A stretch of DNA of 33,760 nucleotides from Candidatus Altimarinota bacterium (lineage in GTDB: Bacteria; Patescibacteriota; Gracilibacteria; BD1-5; UBA6164), in the NCBI GenBank assembly GCA_002749055.1, contig PDTW01000006.1, forward strand, positions 1 to 33,760. Reading direction: 5' to 3'. How positions within the stretch are numbered: position 1 is the stretch's first letter; each line of letters begins with the position of its first letter. Under the pieces are notes generated by a model. The model did no database searches, was not told where the DNA came from, and worked only from the letters and a program-made list of their open reading frames with translations. Positions 19,905 through 30,715 of this stretch are shown in pieces. Position numbers and translations under genes: made by a program.

Positions 19905-19933
19905 TATGTATTTTTACTATATTTCTATTTCAA
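19905..19933 (-). promoter_or_regulatory. Promoter of the ilvA leader
   Basis: On the minus strand TTGAAA (19928-19933) is 17 bases from TACATA (19905-19910; overlapping CATAAT at 19903-19908), and the leader ATG follows about 20 bases later. It lies between the inserted element copy C and the leader. Confidence 0.45.
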
Positions 19934-19966
19934 TAATTTGCAAATTTATTTATAGATTATTTCATA

Positions 19967-20124
19967 GTAAACACCTGAAAAACTCCAAATCTAGAAAAAA
20001 ATAATATTTTTTGCTAATTTTTCGGATATTTTTTCCTATGAAAAGATATAAATAGAAAAATTTGCAAAAAAACTGTTAAAAAAACCTAAATTTTTATTCT
20101 TACGAAGGGGTTTTCAGATATTCC
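19967..20124. mobile_element. Inverted-repeat element (MITE-like), copy C
   Basis: 158 bases with ends GTAAACACCTGAAAAACTCC (left) and GGGGTTTTCAGATATTCC (right), flanked by TA at 19965-19966 and 20125-20126. It is full length like copy A, in the same orientation as copy B. As with copy B, its terminal G completes a TAG stop, here of the Nudix gene, and the TA target lies in that stop codon. Confidence 0.8.
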
Positions 20125-20672
20125 TAAAGAAATAAATTTAATTTAGCTAATGTATAGCATGAAATTGTTACTGGACAATTAATTAATCATGATTTTATAT
20201 TTTCTTCAAATAATTCTTTATTAGACTTCATAACTTCCAAAAATTCAAAATCACCCAAATTATTTTCTCAAATTTCACAATCAAGAGCAACGAAATATTT
20301 TACTATGGTATCATCATAATTAGCGAAAATACTTTCTCATAAATAAAAAATATTATTACTAACACATCAAGTTTCTTCTTTCATTTCTTTTTTTGCATTA
20401 TCTTCAAATGATATACCCTTTTCTTTTATCCCAAAAGGAAAGTTATATACAAAGTCCTCTATTCAGATTCTCCATTCTTTACAATAAACTATTTCTTTAT
20501 TTTTAGTTATGGGAATAATCATTGTAGCAAATTTTTCTCAACTATGAGTAGTAGATGGATAAATACTAGAAACTCATAATTTATTCTTAACTTCCTTTAA
20601 CAAAACTTTTCTCCAAGGATTCTCAAAAATTACTTTTTCACTAATTTTCTTAGGTTTATTCATATTTTTCAT
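20124..20672 (-). CDS. Nudix hydrolase-like protein
   Basis: 182 residues. It resembles ADP-ribose pyrophosphatase-type Nudix proteins: a WRKVL start of the beta sheet, IVYCKEWRIGIEDFVYNFPFG, and a Nudix box. The box reads G-x5-I-x7-K-E-M-K-E-E-T-G-C, so the metal-binding core EExxG is kept, but the first box Glu is Ile and the Arg of REU is Lys. Activity is therefore likely but not certain, and the substrate unknown. Two ATGs are nine bases apart (20672 and 20663); the first is taken. The last base of the stop codon belongs to the inserted element copy C. The gene is divergent from gltX. Confidence 0.8.
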
Positions 20673-20915
20673 ACTAATTATTTTAAGTGTTAATATTGTA
20701 TATAATATTATAAGCTCTAAAATAATCAAGTATAAACTTGGCACTAAAAAATAATAATAAGACTTTTTTAGTAAATATTATATATTTAAAAAAATATTTA
20801 TGCCTAGGTTAAAAATTTAATAAATCCAAAAGCAGTATAAATAGCTTTACAAAATAAAGATTATACATAAAATATCTAAACAATTTAATATTTTATAGTA
20901 AAAATTAAAAAAAAA
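20673..20915. other. Divergent spacer between the Nudix gene and gltX
   Basis: 243 bases, very AT-rich and without an open frame worth calling. It holds a TATAAT at 20701-20706 and a TTTACA at 20846-20851, but no pair with normal spacing that I would call a promoter. Confidence 0.4.
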
Positions 20916-22391
20916 ATGAATGTAAGAACTAGATTTGCTCCGAGTCCTACTTGATATTTACATATTTGAAGTCTTAGAACTGTATTGTACAATTATTTAT
21001 ATGCAAAAAAAAATAATGGTAAATTTCTGTTAAGAATAGAAGATACCGATAGAACAAGATTGGTAGATGGTAGTGTGGAAAATATGCTTGATGTATTGGC
21101 TAGTGTTTGAATAATACCTGATGAATGACCTAATAACCCATGAAACTCTTGACCATATTTTCAATCAGAGAGATTAGAGATTTATAAAAAATATGCAAAA
21201 AAATTAATTGAAGATAATAAAGCATATTATTGTTTTTGTGATAAAAAAAGACTAGACGATTTAAGAAATGAGCAAACAGAGTTAAAATTACCAACTAAAT
21301 ATGACCAAAAATGTAGATTTTTAAGTGAAGATGAAATAGAAAATAATCTTAAGAATAATATTCCATATACTATAAGGTTAAAAGTTCAAAAAAATAAAAA
21401 AATAGTTTTTTTTGATACAGTAAAATGAAAAATTGAAGTTGATTCAAAAGATATTGATGATCAAGTATTAATGAAAACTGACTGATATCCTACTTATCAT
21501 CTAGCCAATGTTGTTGATGATTATTTAATGAATATAACTGATGTAATTAGATGAGATGAATGGATTCCTTCAACTCCAAAACATATTATTATTTATGAGG
21601 CTTTCTGATGGAAAGTACCAAATTTTACTCATTTACCATTACTTCTAGATAAAAATAAAAAGAAACTTTCAAAAAGAACTTGAGATGTAAGTGTTGAATC
21701 ATATTTAGAAAAATGATATCTTACTGAAGCAATAATAAATTATATAGCATTACTTTGATGGAATCCTAAAACAACAGAAGAATTTTTTAGCATTGAAGAA
21801 TTAATTAATAGATTTGAAATAAAAAATGTAAATAAATCATGAGCCGTATTTGATATTGAAAGATTATGATTTTTTAGCTCTAAATATATTAATTGAATTG
21901 AAATTGATATACTTTTTTGAAAGCTGAAAAGTTATTTAGAAAAATATGATAAGCCTTTATTAGAAATAATAGAGAAATATGATGAAGATTATAATAAAAA
22001 AATACTTTCTGAAATAAAATCAAGAATGGAAAAATTATCAGATTATAAAGAATTAACTACTTTTTTCTATTCAGAAAGAAAAGAAATAGATAAAGATTTA
22101 ATTATTAATCCGAAAATGAAAATAGATAGTCTTGATATGGTGAAAAATTGATTAATTTTAACTTTAGATATTTTAAACAACTCTGATATTGATATAAATA
22201 ATCCAGAAAATATAAAAAATATATTTATTGAAAGAATAAAATTAGCAAATATGAAAAACGGTCAAGTATTATGGCCAGTAAGGGTTGCATTATCATGAGA
22301 ACAATTTTCACCGTGAGCATTAGAACTTCTTTATATATTATGAAAAGAAAAGTCAATAGAAAGAATTGAAAAATGTTTGAAAGAATTATAA
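20916..22391 (+). CDS. gltX: Glutamyl-tRNA synthetase
   Basis: 491 residues, class I synthetase of normal length. The HIGH motif appears as APSPTGYLHIGSLRT (8-22, with TGA Gly), followed by [12 protein letters not shown], and the KMSKS motif as KKLSKRTG (about 249-256). [17 protein letters not shown] is the usual acceptor-binding region, and the C-terminal WPVRVALSG belongs to the anticodon-binding helical domain. It charges tRNA-Glu (and in many bacteria tRNA-Gln); a tRNA-Glu(CTC) gene lies at 3115. It heads a run of plus-strand genes, though the following small genes are 46 bases away and functionally unrelated. Confidence 0.96.
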
Positions 22392-22437
22392 AAAAATGAT
22401 ATAATATTTATAATAATTAATTATTAATTAAAAGAAA

Positions 22438-22809
22438 ATGAATTTTCAAGCTCTAAAATGAATGATAAACAATCTTATTAAAACTTTTAAATGTCCAGAA
22501 TGTGATTCTAGTGTTTCTGAACAAAATGTAGAAATCATATGAGCTGCTTGATCAAATATTAATATTGATATTTGATGTCCTAAATGCCAAAAACATTCTA
22601 TGGTAAGAGCAGAAGTTATGCCAATAGATTTTAAAAATCTTAATATAAATAAGAAAAATCTTAATTCTATTAAGGATAATTTAATGGGATTACAAAATAA
22701 AATTGAGCAAAGAAAAAAAAGTGAATCTATAAAAGATGAAGAAATAGTAAAATTAAATCAAAATTTAAAAAAACAAAAATTAAATGTTAAAGATCTACTT
22801 GAAACGTAA
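22438..22809 (+). CDS. Small zinc-ribbon and coiled-coil protein (unknown)
   Basis: 123 residues. A zinc ribbon is formed by CPEC (Cys19, Cys22) and CPKC (Cys47, Cys50). From residue 70 the chain is charged and helical, probably a short coiled coil. The function is not recognised. The next gene starts two bases after the stop, so translation may be coupled; both are followed by another membrane-anchored coiled-coil protein. A shared envelope-related role is only a guess from this linkage. Confidence 0.7.
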
Positions 22810-22811
22810 TT

Positions 22812-23192
22812 ATGGAATACAAAATATATAATTTAATAAGAAGAAAATTTAAGATCCCTTTTCTAATTAGAATAATCATTTCGTTAATATTGTTTTTATT
22901 ATCTATAATACCAATATTGTTTCCTATATTTCCAGGTTCTTTATTTGTATGAATATTTATGCTTATAATTTCAATTTTATTATTCATTCCAGCTAATAAA
23001 ATAAAATATCTTATAAAAATAAGAAAATGACTTTTTTATTTTTTTACTAATCTTAGAAAAGATTATATTATTAAACATAAAATTAATGATATCTATAACC
23101 ATGTGAAATCTATTATTGAAAAAAGAAATGAAAGGAAAATTTTGAGATTAGAAAAAAAATTAAAAATTATGAAAAGTAAAAAAAATAAGTAA
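22812..23192 (+). CDS. Small two-helix membrane protein, PGPGW-like
   Basis: 126 residues. A basic N-terminus is followed by two closely spaced membrane helices (about 17-60) with PIFPGSLFV between them, resembling the small PGPGW/DUF454-type membrane proteins. The C-terminal half is very basic, Lys-rich and helical. Role unknown. It is two bases after the zinc-ribbon gene and 34 bases before the anchored coiled-coil gene. Confidence 0.7.
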
Positions 23193-23226
23193 TATACAAT
23201 CATATTATTTATTTTTTTCTAATTTT

Positions 23227-23679
23227 ATGTTAAAAAAAATTTGATTAATGTTATTAATATTTTTTGTTTTATACTTACTACTAGTTTTTAAAACACCTAG
23301 TACTGCTGATTTTATAGGTAACAAAAATTTTAATGATTTTATAAGAAGCTTTAAGTCTACATTAGAAGAATCATCTACAAATATCCCAACAAAATCTGAA
23401 ATAGATGAAACATTAACAAAAACTTATAGTGGAGCAGTAAAATTAAAAGACAATATTAGTTCGGGAATCAAAAAAACCAAAGATACTATTGATACTGTCA
23501 GGTCTACCCTATCAGGTGCTGAGAGTAAATATAATGAAGCAAAAGAAAAAGTAAATGAAGTAAAAACTTTTATTGATGATTCTAGTAAAAAAATTGAAGA
23601 TGTAAAAAACACTCTAAATGATCTTGAAAAAGTTGCAGATTGAATTAAATCAGTAGTCAACACTTGAGCAATAAACTAA
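23227..23679 (+). CDS. Membrane-anchored coiled-coil protein (unknown)
   Basis: 150 residues: one N-terminal hydrophobic helix (about 5-22), then a long amphipathic helical region with heptad-like spacing (about 60-140), reminiscent of apolipoprotein or YtxH-like proteins (KTKDTIDTVRSTL, KEKVNEVKTFIDD). The C-terminus is GIKSVVNTGAIN. It contains two TGA codons near the end (residues 139 and 147); with the standard code it would look complete but truncated. Probably anchored in the membrane with the coil outside or inside; the sequence does not tell which. Confidence 0.7.
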
Positions 23680-23685
23680 AATCTT

Positions 23686-23716
23686 TTGACAAAATTATAT
23701 TTTTCTACACTATATA
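23686..23716 (+). promoter_or_regulatory. Possible promoter of the AbrB-like gene
   Basis: Consensus TTGACA (23686-23691) and TATATA (23711-23716), 19 bases apart and 32 bases before the ATG. Confidence 0.45.
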
Positions 23717-23748
23717 AAAAATGTAATTTTATAAACTATAATTTTTCT

Positions 23749-24135
23749 ATGAGTAAAGATTTAAACTTAAAAATTTATTGACTTACTACTGTTTGAGCTA
23801 AATGACAAGTTATTATTCCAAAAGAATTAAGAAATGATTTAAATGTGAAGGTTTGAGTAGAATTTAAAGTGTTTTTGGTTGAAAAAGTAGCCTTCTGAAT
23901 TTTAGAAAAAAATAAAATAAAAAAACCAAAAAGTATTTTAGAATTAGAAAATTATTGAGATATAAATATTGGAACAAAATTTCAATTTGTTATACCTAGT
24001 AATATAAGAAAAAAGTTAAATATAAACCCATGAGATTCGCTCATTGTCATATGAAAATGATGAAAATGAATTTGATTTATAAAAAATGATAAAATTGAAT
24101 ATTTACTTGATTTTATAAAAAAACAAACTATGTAA
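23749..24135 (+). CDS. Tandem AbrB-like (SpoVT-type) DNA-binding protein
   Basis: 128 residues with two swapped-hairpin AbrB-like halves. The first, about 13-45, is TTVGAKGQVIIPKELRND followed by a beta strand. The second, about 70-110, is NIGTKFQFVIPSNIRKKL followed by INPGDSLIVIG. Most AbrB-like proteins have one such domain and dimerise; here both are in one chain. Such proteins are transition-state regulators or antitoxins. No toxin gene is adjacent. The gene is closed by its own terminator, and the next transcription unit, the efflux operon, begins with a strong promoter carrying inverted repeats, so it is the obvious candidate target (inference). Confidence 0.85.
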
Positions 24136-24163
24136 AGTACCTTAATTATAGGTACTTTTTTAT
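24134..24163 (+). terminator. Terminator after the AbrB-like gene
   Basis: AAAGTACCT (24134-24142) and AGGTACTTT (24150-24158) form a perfect 9-base stem with a 7-base loop, followed by a T-run. It overlaps the stop codon. Confidence 0.85.
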
Positions 24164-24178
24164 TTTTTAAGAAAATAT

Positions 24179-24207
24179 TTGACTTTAAGTATGAAAAAGT
24201 ATACAAT
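24179..24207 (+). promoter_or_regulatory. Strong promoter of the RND efflux operon
   Basis: TTGACT (24179-24184) and TACAAT (24202-24207) with the ideal 17-base spacing, 73 bases before the ATG of the membrane-fusion gene. Confidence 0.7.
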
Positions 24208-24244
24208 GTACTAAAATATATACTTCTTAGTTTTAATAAACTAA
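24197..24244. promoter_or_regulatory. Operator-like inverted repeats at the efflux promoter
   Basis: Two perfect inverted repeats: AAGTATA (24197-24203) with TATACTT (24219-24225), spanning the -10 and the probable start site, and TTAGTTT (24227-24233) with AAACTAA (24238-24244). They are placed as repressor sites would be; the AbrB-like protein encoded just upstream is a candidate binder. The second could also be a leader hairpin, but no T-run follows. Confidence 0.5.
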
Positions 24245-24280
24245 AAGTTGATAAATTAGTTGAATAATCACATTTATTTT

Positions 24281-26077
24281 ATGAAAAAAATATTATCTTT
24301 TTTAATTATTGTATTAATAATAAGCAGTTGTTCACATTCTGATAAGATTGTCCAAGAAAATAATAATATTAATGTTAAAAATGAAACTTTTGTAGTATGA
24401 GAAAAACAAAGTAATTATTTAAATGTCTACGGTAATATTCTTAATAATAATATTAAACAAGTTAATAGTCATATTAATGGTAGAATAGCAAGTCTTAATT
24501 GTGAAGTATGAAAAAGAGTAAATCCTAATACTCTAATAGCAAAAATTTTTCCTGATACCGATTGAATTAGTTACAAAAATAATTATATACAAATTAATAC
24601 ACTAAATGAACAACTTGCTAATCAGCAAAGTATAAAAAATTCTACATTATTAAGTTTTGATAGCCAGAGAAAGCAACTTGAATTAAAAAAGAATGATTTA
24701 AGCTCAACCCTAGAAAACCTTCAAAATAGTCTAAAAAACTTAGAAAATCAAAAAAAACTCACTTGAAATGATTTATCATTAAAACTTGATTCTATAAAAA
24801 AACAAATTAACACACTAAAAGAATCTAAAATATTACTTGAACAAAATAAAAAAGAAACCTTTGATGACATTTTAGACTCTATTGAGAATTTGAAATGACA
24901 AATATACAATACATCTACAAAAAGTTTAAATAGATTAGATGAAGTTTTCTGAGTTTCAAATGATAAAAAAGATTTAAATAATAAGTTTGAGAATTATCTT
25001 TGAGCAAAAAATCATAAATTAAAAAAGAAAGTTGAACATGATATTAGAAACTTTTTAAATATTAAATGAACTGGTTTAAGTGTTTATTCTGATAAAGAAC
25101 TATCTAATTTAATAAAAAATCTTTCAAATACTTTAAAAGATGCTTCCAAAGTTATGAATGATTCTTTACCTAGTGCAATGACTTTTCCTGAAGCTATGGT
25201 AAATTGATTATATTTAGAGTTTTTATGATATTCGGATTGATTGCTTAAATATAAAGCAAATTTTGATAAACTAAGAAATGCATTAGTTACCTCATGACTA
25301 AGTTTTGATACAAAAATAAAAAAAATAGAAAGCGATTTAACAAGTTTGGAAACACAAAAAACAACTTTAGAAGATAACTGAACTCAAAATTCTGATTTAA
25401 CCTTTGATAATAATATTAATAGTTTAAAAACAAAAATAAACTCTACTAAAACATCTTTAGAAAATCTTGATGAACAATTAAAAATTATTGCTGATACAAA
25501 AAACTCTACTATTAAACAAATAGATAGTCAAGCTAGTAAACTCCAAGATGCTATCTGAAAAACATCTGTAGTTTTAGCCTGAGAAGAGTTATATGCTGAA
25601 ATAAACTGAACAATAAAACAATCAACTGTTAAAGAAGGTAATAATATAAGAGCATGAACTCCTATTTGTATTATAGTTCCAGATAACAACTCTTTAAAAT
25701 TACAACTTTATTCCCCAAATATTTTAAAAGTATGAATGATCTTTGAGTATTTTAAGGATGGAAAATACTTTTGAACTTGATCTATTATTTCTGAATCTCC
25801 TGTAAAAAATAACTTAACACAAAATTATATATATGAATGAAAAATAAATTTTTCTAATTTCAGAGAATGAGATTATATTGATATAAAAGTTATTACAGAT
25901 ACAAAAGATAATGAGATATGGATTCCTTTAAACTTTATTTATCCAAAACTTGATTGATATTATGTTAATATTTTAAACTCTGATAAAACTGAAGTTAGAA
26001 AGGTAGAAGTTTGAAAAATGAATAACTGAGAAATCCAAATATTATCTTGATTGAAAGTATGAGATATTTTAGAATAA
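24281..26077 (+). CDS. Lipoprotein membrane-fusion protein of RND efflux system
   Basis: 598 residues. The lipoprotein signal ends at ISSC (Cys17). A half lipoyl motif follows (VNSHINGRIASLNCEVG, about 60-80). The centre (about 100-440) is a very long, Gln-, Lys- and Asn-rich helical hairpin, much longer than in AcrA-type proteins, interrupted by less regular parts. The second half lipoyl motif is AEINGTIKQSTVKEGNNIRAG, then a beta-barrel and membrane-proximal domain to the end (VGKMNNGEIQILSGLKVGD). This is the HlyD/RND adaptor architecture, coupling the pump to an exit duct. The pump gene follows after 14 bases. No outer-membrane factor is in the window. Confidence 0.88.
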
Positions 26078-26091
26078 TAAGTATTTAAAAT

Positions 26092-29000
26092 ATGATTATA
26101 AAATTAATTAAAAAAAAGTTAACTTTTTTATGGCTTATTATACTTTGCTGATTTACAATTTGAGCCTATAGTTTTTTAAGTATTCCTAAAGAAGATACAC
26201 CAGCATTAGAATTACCAATGTTTGTGGTAAACACTATAAATTATTGATGAAGTCCAGAAATTATAGAAGTACAAATAACTAATAAACTAGAAGATGAATT
26301 TAAATCTATTTCATGAATAAAAAAAATAGAGTCTGTATCAAACTTTAACTTTTCAACTATTATTGCAACTTTTAATGATAATAAAGATATAGATGAAGCA
26401 AAATCAGATTTAAAAGACTCTATAGATGAAGTTTTACCTTACTTTCCAAAAAATACTGTAAGCCCTATAGTTAAGCAAATAAACCCCTCTGATTCCCCTA
26501 TTTATTCATTTTGAATTAGCTCAAATAAAACTTCAAAAGATTTGTACGCTCTTACTAAAGACTTAGAAGATAGTTTAAAATGAATAGAATGAGTTTCTGA
26601 GATTTTAACAATCTGAAAACCAGATAAAAAAATAAGTGTTTACCTTGATTATGCTAAATTAAATCAATATTGAATTAATATTTCTCAAATATCAAAAATT
26701 TTATCTTGAATATTTATAAATCAATCTGTAGATAAAAAAGATATATGAGGAAATCTTTATAGTTATGAGATAATAACTTTCTCAAAAGATATAAATAAAC
26801 TTTTAGATCAAATTAGAAATACTGATGTTTTAAACTTAAATTCACAAAGTATAAAAATTTGAGATATTGCATCAATATTTTTTGAAGAAATTTCTGAATC
26901 TGAATTATCATACATAATGAAATGAAATGATATTTTTAATACAGTTTCTTTTGATATAAAAATTACTCCTTGAAGTGATATTGAATCTATAATAAAAAAT
27001 ATTAAATCAAAAATCAATACTTGGGAAAAAAGTGTTTCTTGAATAAAAGTTTTTGAAACATATTCAAAAATGACAAAAATAAATAGTGTATATTGAACTT
27101 TTGTTTCAAATTTTCGGCAAACTTGAATTACTATATTAATAATATTATTTTTGTTTATTTGAGTAAGAATATCTCTTTGAGTAACTATTACCTTCCCTCT
27201 AGTTTATCTAATTACATTTATTATACTAAAATCTCTTTGATATACATTTAATTCTATTGTTTCATTTGCTCTTGTTTTAACTTTGTGAATTATGGTAGAT
27301 AATTTAATTGTTATTACTGAATGAATAGTTAATGAATTCCATAACAATAAAAATATTAAATTCTGGCAAGCTGCATCAAATACTCTTGATAAGTATATGT
27401 GGTCTATTATACCATGAACACTTATTACTGTATTTATGTTTCTTCCTATAATGTTTATGTTATGATGAAATATATGACAGTTTATTTGACCATTAAGTAT
27501 AACAATTGCTATTACTTTAATAACTTCTTTAGCTGTTTCAATATTATTATTACCTGTAATTTTGAATAAAATATTACCAAAAAATATTGAAGGAAGTAGT
27601 TGAGTATTAACAGCAATACTAAATAAAGTTTGAAAATGAATTTCAAACTTTACAAAAAAAATACTAAAATCAAAATTTAGATCATTTATGACAATTATAG
27701 TTTTTTGGGGAACATTATTTTTATCTATTTTCTTAATTTGAACATGAGTTATAAAAACAGATTTTATGCCAGCCACTGATAGGGATAATGTATTTATAAA
27801 TATAAAGTACCCTCTAGGTTATTCTTTGAATAAAAATGCTATTTCAACTAATAAGATATTATATGAAATTAAAAAATACTTAGATAGTAAATATAAAAAT
27901 GAAATTGAATATATCTATGTAAATATTTGAAATAATTACTCTACAAGTGCCATTTGAACTGCCTCAAATCCTACAGCAGATTTCCAAGCTTATTTAAATA
28001 TAAAACTTACTCCATGAGATGATAGAGACCTAAAATCTTTTATTATTGGAGAAGATATACAAAATTATATAGATTCAACTATCAAAAAAAAGTTTAATTA
28101 TATAAAAGATATATCTATAGTTCCATGAATGTCGGTTGGTTGATGAAAAGATGTTTGATTTTATATTATATGAGATGATGTAGAAAAAATAGCTTCTTAT
28201 TTAGCAAAAATAAGACCTAGTATTGAAAAAATAGATTGAATATTTAATATTTATTCCAACTACGAATTTACTAATTGAAAAATTAGTTATAAACTTGATA
28301 TAAATAAAGTCTTAAGAAACAAAATTCCTTTACCAGCACTAATACAATTATTTGCTTCTATTGAGAACTCAGATTATATACCAAATGGTTTAACTGTACA
28401 TAATTTTACTGAATTTTGAGATGAGAATATACCACTAAAATTATATACAAAATATAATTGAAATGTAGAAGATATTAAAATCTGAAGTAATTTTGTTGCT
28501 AATGTAACAAAAGAAAGAGAATTAGAACCTGAATTAAAAAATATTCAACATATTGATTGAAAAATCCAATTATCAATTGATGCTGACAAAAGGTCAGATA
28601 CTCCTCTAGGAGTAATCACAAAACAAATTGATAAAATAATAAATGATAACCCTTTGCCTGAATGACTTAAATTTAGATATAATTCTAATATAGAAGATAG
28701 CTCTTCCTCAAGTGCTGAATTATGATCTGCTCTATTGGTCTGAGTACTTTTGATGTTTTTTATTTTAGTATTAAAATTTAACTCATTTAAATACTCTATA
28801 ATTATCTTATCTTCAACTTTTCTTTCGTTTATATGAGTTGTTTTCGCATTATGAATAATGTGAATTGCCTTCAGTTTTCCTGCTCAGTTATGATTATTTT
28901 GAGTAATATGAGTTTGAGTAAATAATGCAATATTATTTCTGGATTGATTTTTTTGAGTAAAAGACTTAGCTCTAAAGAAAGCTCTTTTAATAACAATTCA

Positions 29001-29184
29001 AAATAGGTTTGTTCCTATATTCTTGACTTCATCAACAACCATAGCATGACTTATTACTCTTGCATTAAAAGATGAGTTATGGTGAAGTTTAGCAATAGCA
29101 TTTATATGAGGTTTGGTTTTAAATGTGTTTATGATACTTATTTACCTACCTGCTTTACTTTTTATTACCACAAAAAATAAATAA
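26092..29184 (+). CDS. RND-family efflux pump, AcrB/CzcA-like
   Basis: 1030 residues, the full length of the family, with the internal duplication: TM1, a large outer loop, TM2-6 from about 345, TM7 near 540, a second outer loop, TM8-12 to the end. The start IIKLIKKKLTFLWLII and SIPKEDTPALELP matches the RND N-terminus. In TM4 the proton-relay motif is LGIMVDNLIVITE: the first Asp is kept, the second is Asn. In TM10 the AcrB Lys position reads VGVNNAIL, without Lys, so proton coupling may differ. Substrate (drug, metal or lipid) is not predictable. It has a lipoprotein adaptor upstream. One CGG codon (27115) is in frame. dnaB follows tail to tail, 7 bases away. Confidence 0.93.
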
Positions 29185-29191
29185 GTATTCC

Positions 29192-30529
29192 CTACTCCCC
29201 TCAATTATATCAAGCTGTAACTTTTCTTTCTTCAAATCTTTGATTATTTTTATTAAAATCTAGTTCTATATTTCAAATAGGTCAATTTCTATTTTTTCTT
29301 ATAAAAATATCTGTTACTCATTTTTTCTCAGAGAACTCATCATAATAATCTTCTCTATACAACATCATCACAATATCTGCATCTTGTTCTATAGATCAAG
29401 ATTCTCTTAAATCTGACATTATAGGTCTTTTATCTGGTCTAGATTCTACTCATCTAGATAACTGACTTAGGGCAATAATTGGAACATCTAATTCTCTAGC
29501 TAAAGATTTTATTCATCTACTAATTTCACTAACTTCTTGTACTCTATTTAAATTATTTCAATTAGACATTAATTGTAGATAATCAATAATAACTAAATCT
29601 AATCAACTTTCCATTTTAAGTCTTCTACATTTAGACTTAAAATCAAGTAAATTTCATCATGCACTATCATCAATATAAATATTAGCAGCTGAGAGCTTTT
29701 CCATTGCATCTCATATTTTAGCAAATTCTTCATCTTCTAATTCTCATTTTGATAATTTCCAGCTATCAATTCACATAGTACTAGCTATCATTCTATCTGT
29801 AAGCTGTTCTTTACTCATTTCTAATGAAAAAATAGCAACATTTTTATTATTAAATCAAATATTTTGTGCTAAATTCAATGCAAAAGCCGTTTTTCACATA
29901 GAAGGACGAGCTGCCAAAATTATCATATCTCATCATTTTACTCATCACATTGTATTATCTAATGATTCAAATCAGCTATAAAGTCTATGTAATTTTATAG
30001 AATCTGGATTTTCATGTATTTCTGCAAACTCTTCATATCTTCAAGTTAGTATTTCATTAATATGTACTAATTTATTTTTTATAAATATTTGTGTAACAGA
30101 AAATAATAATTTTTCAGCCTTTTCCAATAATACATTTACACTCTCTTCTTCATCATATCAAGAAGCTATTATCTCGTTTCATGTTCTTATTAACTTTCTA
30201 AGAACAGATTTATTTTTAACGATTACTGCATATTCATATATATTTGCAGTAGTTGGGACAATTTCTGTCAATTCAGTTAAGTATGTTATTCATCAAATTT
30301 TGTCTAAATACTTCCTATCATCTAACTTTTCCTTAACTGTAATTAAATCTATTGGACTATTATTTTTGTATAAATCATACATTACTTCATAAATTTTTGA
30401 GTTAGCTTCATCATAAAAATCTTCACTTACAAGCATATCTCATATTGTTATAAAACATTCTCTATCTATAAGTAAACTTCATAATACTGATTGTTCAGCT
30501 TCTATGGCTTTTGGAGGTACTTTTAACAT
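29192..30529 (-). CDS. dnaB: Replicative DNA helicase
   Basis: 445 residues, the usual length. An N-terminal helical domain (AIEAEQSVLGSLL, about 8-21) is followed by the linker and a RecA-like domain: Walker A ARPSMGKTAFAL (about 207-218), FSLEMSKEQL, Walker B VIIDYLQLM, ALSQLSRGVE, and the arginine-finger region MSDLRESGSIEQDAD. It has no intein. The enzyme unwinds DNA at the replication fork. The second Gly of SMGKT is TGA-coded, a strong example of code 25. It is convergent with the RND gene (7 bases) and divergent from the SulP gene; rplI, often its neighbour, is absent. Confidence 0.97.
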
Positions 30530-30653
30530 ATACAAATACTTATTAATAATAACTTAATATTAATTTACACTAAATAAAATAAAAGTAAATCTTAAAATTT
30601 TTATCTAGTTAATAAAATGTTAAAAAATAAAACAAAACTTTATAAAATTTTGT

Positions 30654-30682
30654 TTGAATTATAGATATAATTATGATAAAAT
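30654..30682 (+). promoter_or_regulatory. Promoter of the SulP transporter gene
   Basis: TTGAAT (30654-30659) and TAAAAT (30677-30682), 17 bases apart, 33 bases before the ATG. The preceding stretch 30630-30655 can form a hairpin (AAACAAAA/TTTTGTTT). The remaining spacer up to dnaB is featureless and AT-rich. Confidence 0.5.
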
Positions 30683-30715
30683 AATAATTGTAATGAATGA
30701 AAATAAAAATTTTAT

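Noticed and set aside
23424-23663. Minus-strand open frame of 79 codons opposite the coiled-coil gene
   Set aside because: It is the mirror of a clearly coding helical protein and has no family resemblance.
23749-24135. AbrB-like protein as the antitoxin of a toxin-antitoxin pair
   Set aside because: No toxin-like gene is adjacent; the gene has its own terminator and carries two domains in one chain.
27204-27776. Minus-strand open frame of 190 codons inside the RND gene
   Set aside because: It overlaps conserved membrane segments of the pump; the length comes from the codon bias of the other strand.
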